DNA of 64,000 bases from Berberis thunbergii (lineage: Eukaryota; Streptophyta; Magnoliopsida; Ranunculales; Berberidaceae), in NCBI GenBank assembly GCA_003290165.1, contig QNQO01010682.1, forward strand, positions 53,794-117,793, read 5' to 3'. The number at the start of each line of letters is the position of its first letter. Position 1 is the first letter of the stretch. Below are positions 1 through 11,315 of the stretch, one piece after another. A program made the translations under genes and the position numbers. Under the pieces are notes generated by a model. That model did no database searches and was not told the origin of the DNA. It was given only the letters and a program-made list of their open reading frames with translations.

Positions 1-1393
1 CTTCCTTCAGAAAATCTGGCGGATATCACAGGACCGAGGTCTGTAGTTGATGACTCTGTTTGTGACCCGAAGATGGAGGGGACAAGTGGGAAAACCCCTG
101 TCGAAACTGAACTATCTAATAGTTTCTCCCACGTGAGTCTTGTTTCACAGAATCTGATAGCTGCTCCTGTTGAGCCTGAGTGGGAAGATGATGATGGTGA
201 TATTTACTTGAGGCACCGTAGAGATGCAGTAAAGGCTACAAGGTATTCCTTGATACTTGTTTCCTTTAGCATGTGATGGTAGCTTTTTACTTTCAATTTA
301 TTTTAGAGTTGTGCATTTATGTATGGGTGTTGTACCTGGTAAAGTTTTTGATAAACGAACGACTATTATTACAAACGTTATTGGCTTAGACATCTTTTGA
401 ACCAGAGCTGAAAAGAGAGACTGACTATCATCAAGCTGCCCTCTAAACAAGGAGTTAAAAAAACTGAAGTGGTTAAGTTTTTCATTTATTAGTAGCCTAT
501 ATAATCTAACATATTCTATAATTGACTGAACACAATTGACTGAACAATTTATTTATTTATTGTTTACGACTAAACAATCTTATATTCATGCTTCTTATGC
601 ACCAGATTAGCTGCTCAGCATTCTCGGGCAGCCAGCAATGCCTTTATGAGGGGTGATCACTTTTCTGCTCAAGAACTCTCATTGAAGGCACAGGAATTGT
701 GGATGGCAGCTGAAAAACTGAATGCGAAGGCTGCGCAGGAGATTTTGAGAATTAAAAATAGTGAAAATGATATATGGAAGCTGGACTTGCATGGCCTCCA
801 TGCATCAGAAGCTGGTCACGCCTTACAGCAGCATCTTCGGAAGATCGAAACGCAGGTCAAACTATATCGCTCGGTCTCTCCTAAAAGAATAGTCCAGCCA
901 AAAGACGAGATCATTGGGCCTGTTAAACAATCGGGCTTGGAGGCTAGTACAGGAAAAGAGCCAGCATCCTCTTCTCCAAGACCATCTATATTACAAGTCA
1001 TAACAGGTAGTTAGTTCTCTCTAGTGACAAACATGTATCACTGTATGTATCTGATTGCTACCCTCTATTTAATTTTTTTCCCATCTCCTATTGATACTAA
1101 TATATGCTTATTTTCCTGACAGGGACTGGTAACCATAGCCGAGGACAGGCATCACTCCCCTCTGCTGTGCGAAGTTTCCTTACAGAGAATGGGTGAGATT
1201 CATCTTCTTCATTGATTGATCTTCTTTCTTGGAATTCTGTGTGTATTTGTTCATCTCTCCCTCTTCCCTGCAAATTGTTAGAGAAGGTATTCTCCGTGTG
1301 CTAATCCACCTAATTTCCTCTTCTTGCAGATATCGTTTTGATGAGTCAAGGCCTGGAGTGGTCGGTGTTCGTCCCAAATTTCGTCGTAGGTGA
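1..1393 (+). CDS. DUF1771-Smr domain protein, 3' part of gene (four exons, 5' end outside window)
   Basis: I read exons at 1-242, 606-1006, 1123-1192 and 1330-1393 (TGA at 1391-1393). All introns are GT-AG, and the joined frame is 777 nt, giving 258 residues plus stop. The first exon is open from base 1, so the true start lies upstream. The region around residues 66-130 is an alanine-, glutamine- and lysine-rich helical segment typical of DUF1771. It is followed by the Smr domain, with the LDLHG motif near residue 140 and the GxGNHS motif at about 215-220, ending in RPGVVGVRPKFR. Smr domains in MutS2-like and plant proteins bind or cut nucleic acid, and the DUF1771-Smr pair is a conserved plant arrangement of poorly known role. 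The exon phases agree exactly, so this looks like a functional host gene. It lies outside the UGT duplication. Confidence 0.9.
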
Positions 1394-2170
1394 ATGCTCT
1401 AGCATTTAATGCAGTTTTTAGTGTTTAGATTGGTGAAAATGTTCATATTTATTTCTTGTTTTCATTCTGTACAATGTTATTTAAAGATAGTCTCATTGGC
1501 TAGGAAATTTGTTGAATGTGGTCTGAACAGCAAAGATCACATGGCATTGTAGATCGGAGTAATCTTGTGAACCCTTCAATGACATGTATTGTCAAAGTTG
1601 AATAATAATTTGGAGGAGGTTGTGCAACTCTTTTGCCATGTTAATTTCCAGTCATTCACTCGCCTTAGTAAGGCCGTACAGTATGTGCAGTGCGCAACTC
1701 AGAACAATATCAATACTAAATAGATAATCAGCCTCTTACCTCCAGGGATGTAATGTGAACAGTAGATAACCCCCAGACAGCAAGGTTGTTGAACGTCGTG
1801 TAACCAAAATGCGCCTCAAATGAGTTCGAGCACTCTACCTCTCTTCTTCGCTCTCTGGCTACATCTCCCTTCCCACATGCAAACTTTATATGTCGAAATT
1901 CAAACAAAACGTCAAAAGTGTCCAACCATGGCTTGCATCTTCATCCTCATTAAGGCTGTTTTGTACAAGTCTGCCAAAACCACAAGAAACATGAGCAAAA
2001 ATGCAAACGCTGAGTGCAATATGAACTCACAAGCCGAGTATTATTCAATATCCTGGTGTCATGTTCACACAAACAAAGTAGAAATATGAACCAGGAACAG
2101 ATAAATAAATAAAATGAGCATAGGAGACATGGCGTCCAGTTCCATAGCATTGAGTCAGCTCCAGCCCTGT
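1394..2170. other. 3' UTR and intergenic spacer
   Basis: This stretch holds the 3' untranslated region of the Smr gene, probably ending somewhere before 1700, and then spacer. I see no convincing exon. Short open frames on both strands lack recognisable domains. The last bases, CCTGT at 2166-2170, recur at 7263-7267 and may be the target duplication of the Copia element that follows. Confidence 0.5.
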
Positions 2171-2379
2171 TGATGAAATATTAGACACAAAAGAATTGAT
2201 TTGTGTGTATTGTGTTGTGTTTCTTATTCCATTCTCCTGTTTATATACAAACTAATCAAGAGAATATTGTGAGAATATTCACAATATAATCTGCTAATTT
2301 CCTTAAAATTATTATACAATCTTGACTCAATAAGCAACCTTCCTAATACAAATATTCCCAATCAATCAGGATATTCTCA
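2171..2379 (-). repeat. 3' LTR of Copia element 1
   Basis: This matches the right-hand copy at 6891-7259 once the MITE there is removed. There are scattered base changes, and the right copy has extra bases near its outer end, so the insertion is not recent. Confidence 0.85.
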
Positions 2380-2382
2380 CTA

Positions 2383-5143
2383 ACGCCCTCAAGTTGGTGC
2401 ATGGAGATCTCGTATGCCCAACTTGCGAAGTAGATACTCATATTGTCGTTTGCCCAATGCTTTTGTGAAAATGTCAGCGAGTTGCTTTTGTGAAAATGTC
2501 AGCGTCACACCACCCATGTAACTGCATGTCACATTTACTACTCAAATGTATACCTTGACCTGGATTACCTTTTAAGTACCGAACCACCCGCAAAGCAGCT
2601 TCCCATTGGTCCGCCCGAGGATGTTGCATAAATTGAGATAAAACATGAACACTATAAGATAATTCGGGTCGAGTGAAACACAAATAAATTAGCCGTCCCA
2701 CCAAGCGACGGTAAGGCTCTGGGTCAGCGAGCTCTGGACTCTTGGACATGGCGAGTCAATGATTCTGTTCCAATGGCACCGCCGCGGACCTTGCCCTTAG
2801 CAATCCGGCCTCAGAGATGATATCTAGCGCGTATTTGCGTTGACAAAGCACAAACCCATCTGGTCCGCGTGCCACTTCAACCCCCAAGAAATACTTTAAA
2901 GGACCCAGATCTTTCATATGGAAACAAACACTGAGGTAACCCTTGAATTTCTGTATATCCCCCGGATTACACCCAGAGATGATAAGGTCGTCGACATAGA
3001 CAAGAACACTGAGCTGAACCGCACCTCTTTGTAGAGTAAACAAATAATAATCTGAATAAGATTGCCGAAAACCATAATTCTTCAAAGCAGTTGATAGTTT
3101 AGCAAACCACCATCGGGGTGCCTGCTTCAGCCCATATAATGATTTCCTAAGCTTGCACACCTTTCCAGAAGTCCCCACCTGAAAATCGGGTGGTAATTTC
3201 ATGTATACCTCCTCCGTAAGGTCACCATGTAGAAATGCATTATGAACATCCATCTGATGGACTTCCCAATTCATGGCAGCCGCAATGACAAGAAAGACCC
3301 TTACTGTAACCATCTTAGCTACTGGAGCAAAAGTCTCTGTATATTCAACTCCTTCAATTTGATGATTTCCAAGAATAACCAGCTGAGCCTTCAATCGTTC
3401 AATGGTACCATCAGAGTTATACTTGATCTTGTATACCCACTTGCATCTTAGAGCTTTCTTTCCTGGTGGCAAGTCTGCTACAACCCAAGTTTCATTAATC
3501 TCAAGAGCCTCAATTTCTCGTCGCATGGCATCCCTCCAGCGGCTGTCTTTCGCGGCCTCAGAATAGCACACAGGTTCCCGATTTGCTGTCAAGGCTGCAA
3601 GAAAATGTCTATGTCGCATAGAAAAATTATCACAATTCACATAATGTGCTATAGGATAGGGTGTACCTGAGGAATGTCGTGGTACGGGTGAAGCTGGTAC
3701 GGATGGACTCATTTTCCGAATGGTATGAGTAACATAATCACGGAGTCGTACCGAGGCTTGCCTCTACGTTGACCCCTGCCCAACACATCTTCCTGACTTG
3801 CGTCCAGGTTGTCCTCCTGGTTCGCACAAGCCGGTTGCCCAGCAGCCTCATCTGGTTGTACAATCACCTCAGCACCAGCATTTGCCCCATCCTCGGCACA
3901 TGCCGACTGCCCAACAGCCCCATCTGGTTGTACAAACTCCTCAGCACCCCCCCTCAAAACAGCCGTAGATGTCTCCTCAAAGTCCTCGTGAACCACATCA
4001 ATATTAGGCAGACCATCATGGTCTAAATTAAAATGATCTGTAAAGGGAAAAACTCCTTCCAAGAATACAATATGACAAGAAACAAAGAAGTCTCGTTTCT
4101 CCAAGTCATACAAACGCCATCCCTTTTTTCCATAAGGGTACCCAACAAAACACACCTTCGACTTCTACTGGCAAACTTATCCCCCGTCTGTACATGCGCA
4201 TAACACAAGGACCCCAAAATGCGCAAGTGATCATAAGTAGGTGTGCTGCCATATAGAACACTATAGAGTGTTTTCCCATTCAAGACCAAGGAGGGAGTCC
4301 TATTTATCAAGTATCCAGCCGTCAACACACATTCTCCCCAAAACTCAATAGGAAGAGAGCCTTGAAAACGCAGCGCCCGAGCTATGTTCAAAATATGTTG
4401 GTGTTTCCGTTCAACCCGCCCATTTTGTTGAGGTGTTCCCACACAAGATATTTGAAAAACAATCCCCGTGATCAAGAAAATATTGTCGCAGGTAAGTGAA
4501 TTTAGTGCCGTTATCACTCCGCAAGATTTTTACCTCTTTATCAAATTGTCTCTTAACCATCGAAAAAAAACATTTGAAGAGTATGAGAGACCTCTTTCTT
4601 ATCAACAAGTAAGTAAATCCATACAGCACGAGAAAAATCATCAACAATGGTTAAAAAAGGTCCCCATACATCAGTGTGAATAAGTTCAAAAATGGTCGTA
4701 GCTTTATGTTCACTAATAGGAAACCTATTTCTACTTTGCTTTGCCCTCTGACAGACATCACAATTTTTATTCAAGCGATTTTTCGTTTCACTAAAACTTA
4801 CTTCAGGAACTAACTTTGTTACTTGTAGAGATGGATGACTCAGTCGCTGGTGCCATAAATCAAGATACACCACATTATTGGACTTTATTGCGTGAACCTG
4901 TGGCAGCCCCCGGAAGAAATAGAGTTCATCCCGTTGTTCACCCGCACCAATCAGCATCCTCGAAGTACGGTCCTGTATAACACACATATCATTAGTGAAT
5001 TGGACAAAACAGTTATAGTAATCAGTCAATTGCGACACAGAAATTAAATTGCAAGTTAGCCCTGGCACATAAAGAACATTTTTCAAACAGAAATTTCTTT
5101 CAAGAGTGGCGTTGAGCCACTGATCGGTATTAGTGTCTGCCAC
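2383..5143 (-). pseudogene. Copia pol remnant: GAG-pre-integrase, integrase, reverse transcriptase, truncated RNase H
   Basis: Reading leftwards from 5143, the pieces are: the tail of a protease/linker region; the HxxxH and CxxC residues of the integrase zinc domain (around 4700-4870); an integrase core with THTDVWGP-like and GTPQQNGRVERKH motifs (about 4380-4690); reverse transcriptase starting at WVV...KWVYKIK (about 3470), with YVDDLIISG near 2970-3000; and RNase H as far as the HGWCDAD motif near 2510. The frame breaks several times, at about 4550, 4150, 3710 and 2750. The RNase H body is then missing and the frame jumps to the family's normal C-terminal ADIFTKAL...LHAPT peptide (2390-2500). 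A direct repeat of TTTTGTGAAAATGTCAGCG sits at this join, consistent with deletion between short repeats. Confidence 0.85.
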
Positions 5144-6177
5144 TGATCGGTATTCAACCTAGGCAGTGGAGATGTATCTGTCTCGGTCACTCCTGCCCCA
5201 GCAGAACCTGTTTGAGCAACGTTGGCACGATGTGTACCCTTGGTTCCTCGACCACGGCCTCGAAGACTTGACTGCCCTCTACCGCGACCAGCACCAGCAC
5301 TTTTCCCATCGCTTCGGGGTCGGTCACCCCACCATTCCGGATATCCGTGCAAGGCAAAATAATTGTTAGATTCATGCCCCGTCCTTTTACAGTGTGAACA
5401 CACCGTACTAGATTTATCCTTTTCGCCAAGACAGGTCCGTGTGGCAAGGGCCATAATTTCCCCGCATTCTTCCTTGCCGCGAGCGATTTTCTTTACTCGC
5501 TCCTCTTGAATGAGAATTGAGTATACCTTGTTCATGTTTGGCAACGGATCTTGAGCCAATATATTGGATCTCACTGTTTTGTACAAATTGTCATCCAAAC
5601 CCATAAGAAACAAATGTACTTTTTCTTCCTCCTGTTTTTTCTCCAGAATCGAAGCGAGATTGCATGTACACTTCCTGCACTTGCACGTCGGTAATTGTTC
5701 GAAATTACCTAGTTCATCCCAAAGTTGCTTGAGTCGCCCATAGTAGTCCATTATGGTCAGCCCCTTCTGTTTGCAATCTGCAAGATCTGATTTCAGTTGT
5801 TGAATCCGTGGTCCGTTAGTAATGGAGAATCGATCCTTGATATCATTCCAGAGATCCTGCACTATTTCCACATGAGAGATAGTGGAGCGTAGCGTAGGTT
5901 CGATGATATTTCGGATCCAGGACACCAAAAGCGAGTTGATAGTCCACCAATCTTCGAGGTCTCGTGACTGCTCGCCAGGTTGTGTGATAGTTCCGTCAAT
6001 GAACCCGAATTTCTTCCGGGCCCTCAAGGCCGTTCGAAACGAACGAGCCCATTCATCATAATTGTCTCCTTTCAATTGAACCTAAGTAATTGAAAGTCCG
6101 GGATTATCAAGGGAAGTGATGTCGTAAGGTGAAATCGTCTTCCGAGTTTCACCAGTAGAGACTTCACCGCCAGCCAT
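5083..6177 (-). pseudogene. Copia gag remnant
   Basis: The best start is the ATG at 6177 (MAGGEVSTGE...). An in-frame TAG lies at 6082-6084, after 31 residues, just before the conserved GDNYDEWARS motif. Downstream is the Copia gag body (UBN2 type), with LWDELGNF and a zinc-binding CxHCKRTGHE segment near 5370. The frame then runs into a duplicated tract: TGCCACTGATCGGTATT occurs twice at 5110-5155, and this destroys the join to protease. The stop, the duplication and the missing protease make this a pseudogene. Confidence 0.85.
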
Positions 6178-6398
6178 GATCGGTGTTCAAAGAGAGATTT
6201 CAAAATGCCGCAGAAAGAATTAAAGCTGCAGCTCTGACTACTCCTCACGCAGAGAAACATAGATTTTTTTTATCTTTTCGTTTCTTTTCTTTTCTTTCTT
6301 TTACTTATTCATTTCACAAACAGAGAAATAAAGAACCAGAGAAACATAAACAGAGAAAATCACAGCGAGAGGTTCTTTGGCCGATTGGTGCCCCGGCT

Positions 6399-6850
6399 TG
6401 ATCGAATCACAGCGAGAGGTCCCTGCTTCATCTTCTTCGATCAAAAGTTCGATCAGAAAGGTTCCTGCTTCGTCTTCTTCGATCAAAAGTTCGATCATAA
6501 CTTCTTCGTTCAGTCTTGATGGTTAAGGATGTTGGTTCAATCAGGTTCAATCAGATTCGATAAGGTTCGATCAGGTTCAGTCTTCGATCAGGTTCAATCA
6601 GAGATTCGACCAGAGGTCTCGATCAGGATCGATTAAAGGTTCGATCAGGTTCGATAGTTCAGTTTTCGATCAGGTTCGATAGTCCAGTCTTCGATCAGAG
6701 GTTCGATCAGATCTGAATCAGGCCAGATCTGAATCGCACAGGTTCTTCGATCAGGCCAGAGGTTATTCGATCAGGCCAGAGGTTCTTCTTCTTCGTTCCT
6801 TCTTATTTAAAGAGACCCTTTTTATTCAAAGAGGTTTCGATCAGGTACCT
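6399..6850 (-). repeat. GATCAGGTTC-type short repeats in the Copia leader
   Basis: The leader between the primer-binding site and gag is filled with variants of GTTCGATCAG, plus larger repeats built on TCTTCTTCGATCAAAAGTTC (6430-6500). There are a few dozen degenerate copies in about 450 bases, many containing GATC. They explain the lack of coding sequence here. Such leader repeats can arise by slippage during reverse transcription; whether they have any role is unknown. Confidence 0.75.
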
Positions 6851-6877
6851 TTTCTCCCTTATGATTCTCGCATGATA

Positions 6878-6890
6878 GGCTCTGATACCA
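6878..6890 (-). promoter_or_regulatory. Primer-binding site, tRNA-iMet type, of Copia element 1
   Basis: The minus strand reads TGGTATCAGAGCC directly next to the CA end of the 5' LTR. This is the usual iMet primer site of plant Copia and many Gypsy elements and fixes the orientation of the element. Confidence 0.85.
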
Positions 6891-7259
6891 TGATGAAATA
6901 TTAGACACAAAAGAATTGATTTGTGTGTATTGTGTTATGTTTCTCATTCAATTCTCCTGTTTATATACAAACTAATCAAAAGAATATTGTGAGAATATTC
7001 ACAATATAATCTGCTAAGAGCACTGCTACAGCGCACTGGGGGTTAGCCTGGTGCTACCCCCACCATTCATTTTGCCTCGCGATAGGTGCTACACTCATCT
7101 CGAAGCAAAATGGATGGTAGGGGGTTAGCCTGCTCCCGGTGCAACAAAGAATTTTCGATCTGCTAATTTCCTTACAACTATTATACAATCTTGACTCAAT
7201 AAGCAACCTTTCTAATACAAATATTTTCAATCAATCAGAATATTTTCAATATATTCTCA
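6891..7259 (-). repeat. 5' LTR of Copia element 1, enlarged by a MITE
   Basis: The sequence equals the 3' LTR except for a 140-bp insertion at 7018-7157 and small changes near the outer end. It directly follows the primer-binding site. Confidence 0.85.
7018..7157. mobile_element. 140-bp MITE with 9-bp target duplication, inside the Copia LTR
   Basis: The insert is flanked by ATCTGCTAA on both sides (7009-7017 and 7158-7166). The other LTR at 2171-2379 shows the empty site with one copy. The insert folds on itself: CCATTCATTTTGCCTCG pairs with CGAAGCAAAATGGATGG around a short loop. A 9-bp duplication and inverted ends point to the Mutator group. Confidence 0.85.
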
Positions 7260-7314
7260 GTACCTGTGCAGTTTAGTAGTTTCATCGAATAGTAGTTTCA
7301 TCGAGGAAACTCCC

Positions 7315-7440
7315 CTACTGACAACTCTCCTTGTTCTTTCAACCTCATTGAAAAAGGCAATAGGCCGATCTTCCTGTGATCACATAACACCAATCCCAAT
7401 GCCACAAGCATCAACACTCAACAACAATAGGTCGATCTTC
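7315..7440 (-). pseudogene. Gypsy RNase H fragment
   Basis: On the minus strand a short stretch reads DACGIGIGV, then QEDRPIAFFNE. This is the start of the Ty3/Gypsy RNase H domain (consensus DAS..GIGAVLSQ.GRPIAFFSE). It is interrupted and has no neighbouring pol sequence, so it is a scrap of an older insertion. Confidence 0.6.
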
Positions 7441-7519
7441 CTGAAAAAAAATTGGCAGCTGTAAAACAGGTAGGGGTGTGAGAGCTTGCTTGATTTTTTG
7501 AATGCATTTTGAGATTCCG

Positions 7520-7620
7520 GCAATTTCACTTTGTACGGCAAGTGTTTGTTATTCCTGGACTTGTTTCTGCATTCCAAAACTCATCCAGGCAGGGGAGATT
7601 CCTTTTGGAGCTAGGTATAG
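7520..7620 (+). pseudogene. UGT first-exon remnant (3' end of exon 1)
   Basis: About 100 bases resemble the end of exon 1 of the UGT genes further right: a reading like ASVCYSW, then CIPKLIQAGEIPFGA, compared with ASACYFW...IPKVIQAGEIPFG in copies A-C. The rest of that exon is not recognisable. It is the leftmost trace of the UGT array. Confidence 0.7.
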
Positions 7621-7916
7621 AATCAAAGCTTGATTCAAATGGAAAGGAGATTTAATAATCGCAGAAGACCGAAGTGATTGAATGACTAAATCCTTCAGCT
7701 CTTACGACACCAACCATGACAGGTGGAAATCCAAATTGACTAATTAAAAAATCTTTACGTGTCTTGGTCATTGTTGACTCTAACAAGTTAATTTAAGTGC
7801 TGTAGCCAACCCTGTCCCTTATCTATCTGTACTGAGTTAAGAAGAAGTTGAACAATGAGGAAGATGGACCAAATTAGAGTCCCACATGTGCTCATCTTCC
7901 CCTACCCAGCACAGGG

Positions 7917-9143
7917 TGTAAAGAATTGTATTGAAAATATCATTTTTCTTTTTATTGAAATAGAATACAAGCTTATATAGAGCTAACTTTGACATAACCT
8001 AATAGAAATAGAAAACCTAACAAACTTAGGAAACCAAAATACAATAGGAAATCTAACCAAAATTAGGAAACCAAAATACAATAGGAAACCATACACTAGG
8101 AAACCTCCCAATCCAAGGAAACAAATTACTAGCCATCGGAAATTTCCTAACCCCATAAAACTTCTAATCCCATAAAACTTGCAACACAATATGCTAAAAT
8201 ATATTTTCCTAACAATAGGATGTATTTCCTAATACTGAAAGATATTTTCCTAACAATAGGATGTATTGACTTCTATTCTCTAACACCCCCCCGCAAGCTG
8301 GACATGTAGATGCAGACAAAATGTGCAGCTTGGAGGAAACTTTGAAGTCCTATTTGGTGAAGAAATCATTATCGTCGAGTCTGGACGAGTCCTGGTATTG
8401 CTCAATTCGAGTGGTATTGCTCAAGTCGAGACAACACAGATTTTGGTATTGCTCAATTCGAGTGGTATTGCTCAAGTCGAGACAACATAGATTTTGGTAT
8501 TGCTCAATTTGAGTGGTAGAGCTCAATTCGAGACAACATAGATTTTGGTATTGCTGGCCCCCCCTCCTTGATTGAATTGCAGGTTGGCGGCGTGTTGCTG
8601 ATATGCATGAAGTTGTTGTAGAGTGCAATTTCCCTTCAATTTAGTTGAACTTTGTTGTCGAGGATGTTTCTCCTGCTGTCATCCCTCCCCCGCCTCTTGC
8701 ATAGTCGTCAGAGGCGGGGAAGAGCTTGAATCTCCAGAGTCTTAGGTCACCAAAGAAAGTAGCCCTGATACCATGTAAAGAATTGTATTGAAAATATTGT
8801 TTTTCTTTTTATTGAAATAGAATACAAGCTTATATAGAGCTAACTTTGACATAACCTAATAGAAATAGAAAACCTAACAAACTTAGGAAACCAAAATACA
8901 ATAGGAAATCTAACCAAACTTAGGAAACCAAAATACAATAGGAAACCATACACTAGGAAACCTCCCAAACCAAGGAAACAAATTACTAGCCATCGGAAAG
9001 TTTCCTAACCCCATAAAACTTCTAATCCCATAAAACTTGCAACACAATATGCTAAAATATATTTTCCTAACAATAGGATGTATTTCCTAATACTGAAAGA
9101 TATTTTCCTAACAATAGGATGTATTGACTTCTATTCTCTAACA
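7917..9143 (-). mobile_element. TRIM-like non-coding LTR mini-element
   Basis: LTRs of about 370 bp (7917-8285 and 8774-9143) begin TGTAAAGAATTG and end TAACA. Target duplication CAGGG lies at 7912-7916 and 9144-9148. TGGTATCAGGG on the minus strand at 8763-8773, next to the right LTR, is the primer-binding site. The internal part is only about 490 bp with no gag or pol, so the element depended on a partner. The right LTR differs from the left at only a few positions, so the insertion is fairly young. Confidence 0.9.
8391..8550. repeat. Tandem ~52-bp repeats inside the TRIM
   Basis: Three imperfect units are built on TGGTATTGCTCAATTCGAG followed by TGGTATTGCTCAAGTCGAG and a GACAACA.AGATTTTGG spacer. 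They make short open frames on both strands but no protein. The array is a local duplication within the internal region of the TRIM. Confidence 0.8.
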
Positions 9144-9600
9144 CAGGGCCATGTCAACTCCATGCTCAAGTTATCTGAGCTCCTCGCTCTCTTTGGACTA
9201 CACATAACCTTTCTCAATACTGAGTACAACCAAAAAAGCCTACTTCATTTTACCGATACTGGAACCCGATTCCAAAGCTACCCCAAGTTTCAATTTGCAA
9301 CCATCAGTGATGGTCTTCCTGTGAACCACACTCGAACTTTTAGTGATCTAAAGGATATGATGCACAATAATCACACTGTTGTGCAGCCAAGTTTGCGAAA
9401 AATGTTCTTGGAATGCCTGAAATCCTCCAAAGGTCCTCCAGTGACATCTATAATAACAGATGGGACATTGACCTTTGCGATTGATGTGGCAAAAGAGCTG
9501 GGAATTCCTTCAATCAATTTTAGTACCACTAGTGCATCTCATTTCTGGGCTTGTTACTGCATTCCTAAAGTGATAGAATCTGGCGAACTTCCATTCAGAG

Positions 9601-10113
9601 GTATGTTTGCTTACTCGAATGAATATTTTTATTTATTCTTTGTTCAACTACTCTTGTAATTTGTTGAGAGTCTGAGTCAGCTTGGAATGGTGCAATTCTT
9701 TCTTTTGTTTGATCTATGATCCGTTGTCCGATCACTGCTTGTACACCCTTGTAGTGTATGCCACATAGAAGCACTGAGGGTTGTCATTTAGGCTATGGTC
9801 ACTGCTTCAGCTGGGTTAGTATGACTGTTCTATAACGCGAATCGTTTGGTAATAGCTACAGTTGTGGTTGTAATAGGAAAAAAAACAAGAAAAGAAAAAA
9901 AACAGTTCATGACAGGTCACTTTCCCTTTTGTTTCATATGTTCTCCATTATTGCTCGGAGGGATCCACATCAATAAACTACAAACAACACTAGTCCACAA
10001 TTGAAACCAGTTTAATATGTTTTTAAAGTGGGTGGGCAACACTGCCTTGGTGTATAAATTCGAATCCAGTAAGACACTCCTTATATGATATATATTTAGT
10101 GGAGTAGCCATAG
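9601..10113 (+). promoter_or_regulatory. Intron start of orphan exon, then upstream region of UGT copy A
   Basis: The first part is intron-like sequence downstream of the donor at 9601. The rest is shared with the upstream regions of copies B and C. TATAAA lies at 10053-10058, 60 bases before the ATG of copy A, in a context (GGTGTATAAATTCG) that is identical in B and C. It is the most likely core promoter element. No other sites are claimed. Confidence 0.55.
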
Positions 10114-11315
10114 ATGGCGCAAAATACAGTAGCACATGTAGTAATCTTCCCTTCCCCGGCACAGGGCCATGTCAACCCCATGCTCAAGTTAGCAGAGCTC
10201 CTTGCCTTGTCAGGAATCATAGTCACCTTTGTCAATGTCAAATTTTACCAAGATCGCCTTCTTCAGTTCACTGACGTTCAAACCCGGTTTGTTCAATTCC
10301 CCAAGTTTCGATTTGAAACCATTCCTGATGCACTTCCTGTCATCCGTGATGGTTCACACAATTCTATACATGAGTTGATGCAAATCTTGGTAACAGTTTT
10401 TCAACCAAGTTTCAAAGACTTGATGTTTTCTGATCGGTTGAAATCCGCCGGATGGCCCCCAGTTTCGTGTATAATAGCAGATGGATTATTTAGTTTTACC
10501 ATTGAAGTGGCGAAACAGCTTGGGATTCCGTCCATCTCATTCCGCACTGCAAGTGCTTGTTATTTCTGGGCAGTGTTCAGTATTCCTAAAGTCATCCAAG
10601 CAGGCGAAATCCCTTTTGGAGGTATTTTACTTCACCAAAATTTGTTTCTTCTTTGTTATTGATCAAAATGTTTTCATGAAGTATTTATTATTGGAAAGGC
10701 TCAGTAGGAGATCAAACTCAATTGTTTTTCAGAATTCTAAATCAGAACTGTTGAATTGTGTTTTTGAAACTTGAGCGACGGAGGAGGATTGTAACTTTGC
10801 TTGAGATAATCTTCATTTGAAAAGCTCAAGACTAAATAACTGCTGATATATATCGAAGTAATCAAGCATATATATCTCAAGCGGAGTTTGTGTGGTTTAG
10901 CGGTGTTGCATATGAAACACCATGATAACAACCAATTCTAGTAGCATCTGAAACATGAGTGTTTCTTTGGCTCCCTTTCCTTTCAGCCAGGCAACTCTGG
11001 CTCCTCTCCCCTTTAACATGATTCATCCTCCTACTTTCTTCACCTGCTCGTGAATCTTTCATCTCCATAGGATAGAATTGGTGTGACATGCTCATCCACA
11101 CCCAAACTTCTGTTGTTGTATATGTTCCTTTACCAATCATTTACTTTGATTTTTATCCTGAAAGACAATAAAATTAACATGACTGTCCAATGAATTTGTA
11201 ATTTGCCTACAGAAAGAAGTTGAATAGGAAAGGCAGGAAAAAGACTAGGTGTAACGTGGTACAGATATATACACGACATTCATTGGAGAATAAATCTTAT
11301 TCATGTAATCCCGGT

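Larger units (their letters stand above)
2171..7259 (-). mobile_element. Copia LTR retrotransposon, decayed (element 1)
   Basis: LTRs lie at 2171-2379 (3') and 6891-7259 (5', enlarged by a MITE). In element sense they begin TGAGAATAT and end in CA. A tRNA-iMet primer-binding site abuts the 5' LTR, and a purine tract ending GTTAG precedes the 3' LTR. The order gag, integrase, reverse transcriptase, RNase H is that of Ty1/Copia. CCTGT occurs at 2166-2170 and 7263-7267. It is flush only if each LTR is extended by three bases, so it is a tentative target duplication. Gag has an in-frame stop, the protease part is missing, and most of the RNase H domain is deleted. The element cannot move on its own. 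Confidence 0.9.
7855..9600 (+). pseudogene. UGT first exon split by a TRIM insertion
   Basis: The start ATG at 7855 is followed by 20 codons ending in FPYPAQG. The frame is then cut by an LTR mini-element (7917-9143 plus a 5-bp duplication) and resumes at 9149 with HVNSMLKLSELLA. It stays open to a splice donor at 9601 (CAGAG/GTATG). With the insert ignored, exon 1 has the family's normal length and keeps the PAQGH active-site histidine region and the TDG segment matching the catalytic-Asp region. No exon 2 follows before the next complete first exon at 10114, so this is an orphan first exon. It differs clearly from copies A-C (EYNQKSLLHFTDTGTRF here) and is closest to the fragment at 19361. 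Confidence 0.85.

Noticed and set aside
3769..4026. Open frames on the plus strand opposite Copia pol
   Set aside because: They are antisense shadows of the integrase-RT linker, with biased composition and no domain.
8391..8550. Regularly spaced repeats that look a little like a CRISPR array
   Set aside because: The units are contiguous tandem duplications inside a plant TRIM element, with no unique spacers.
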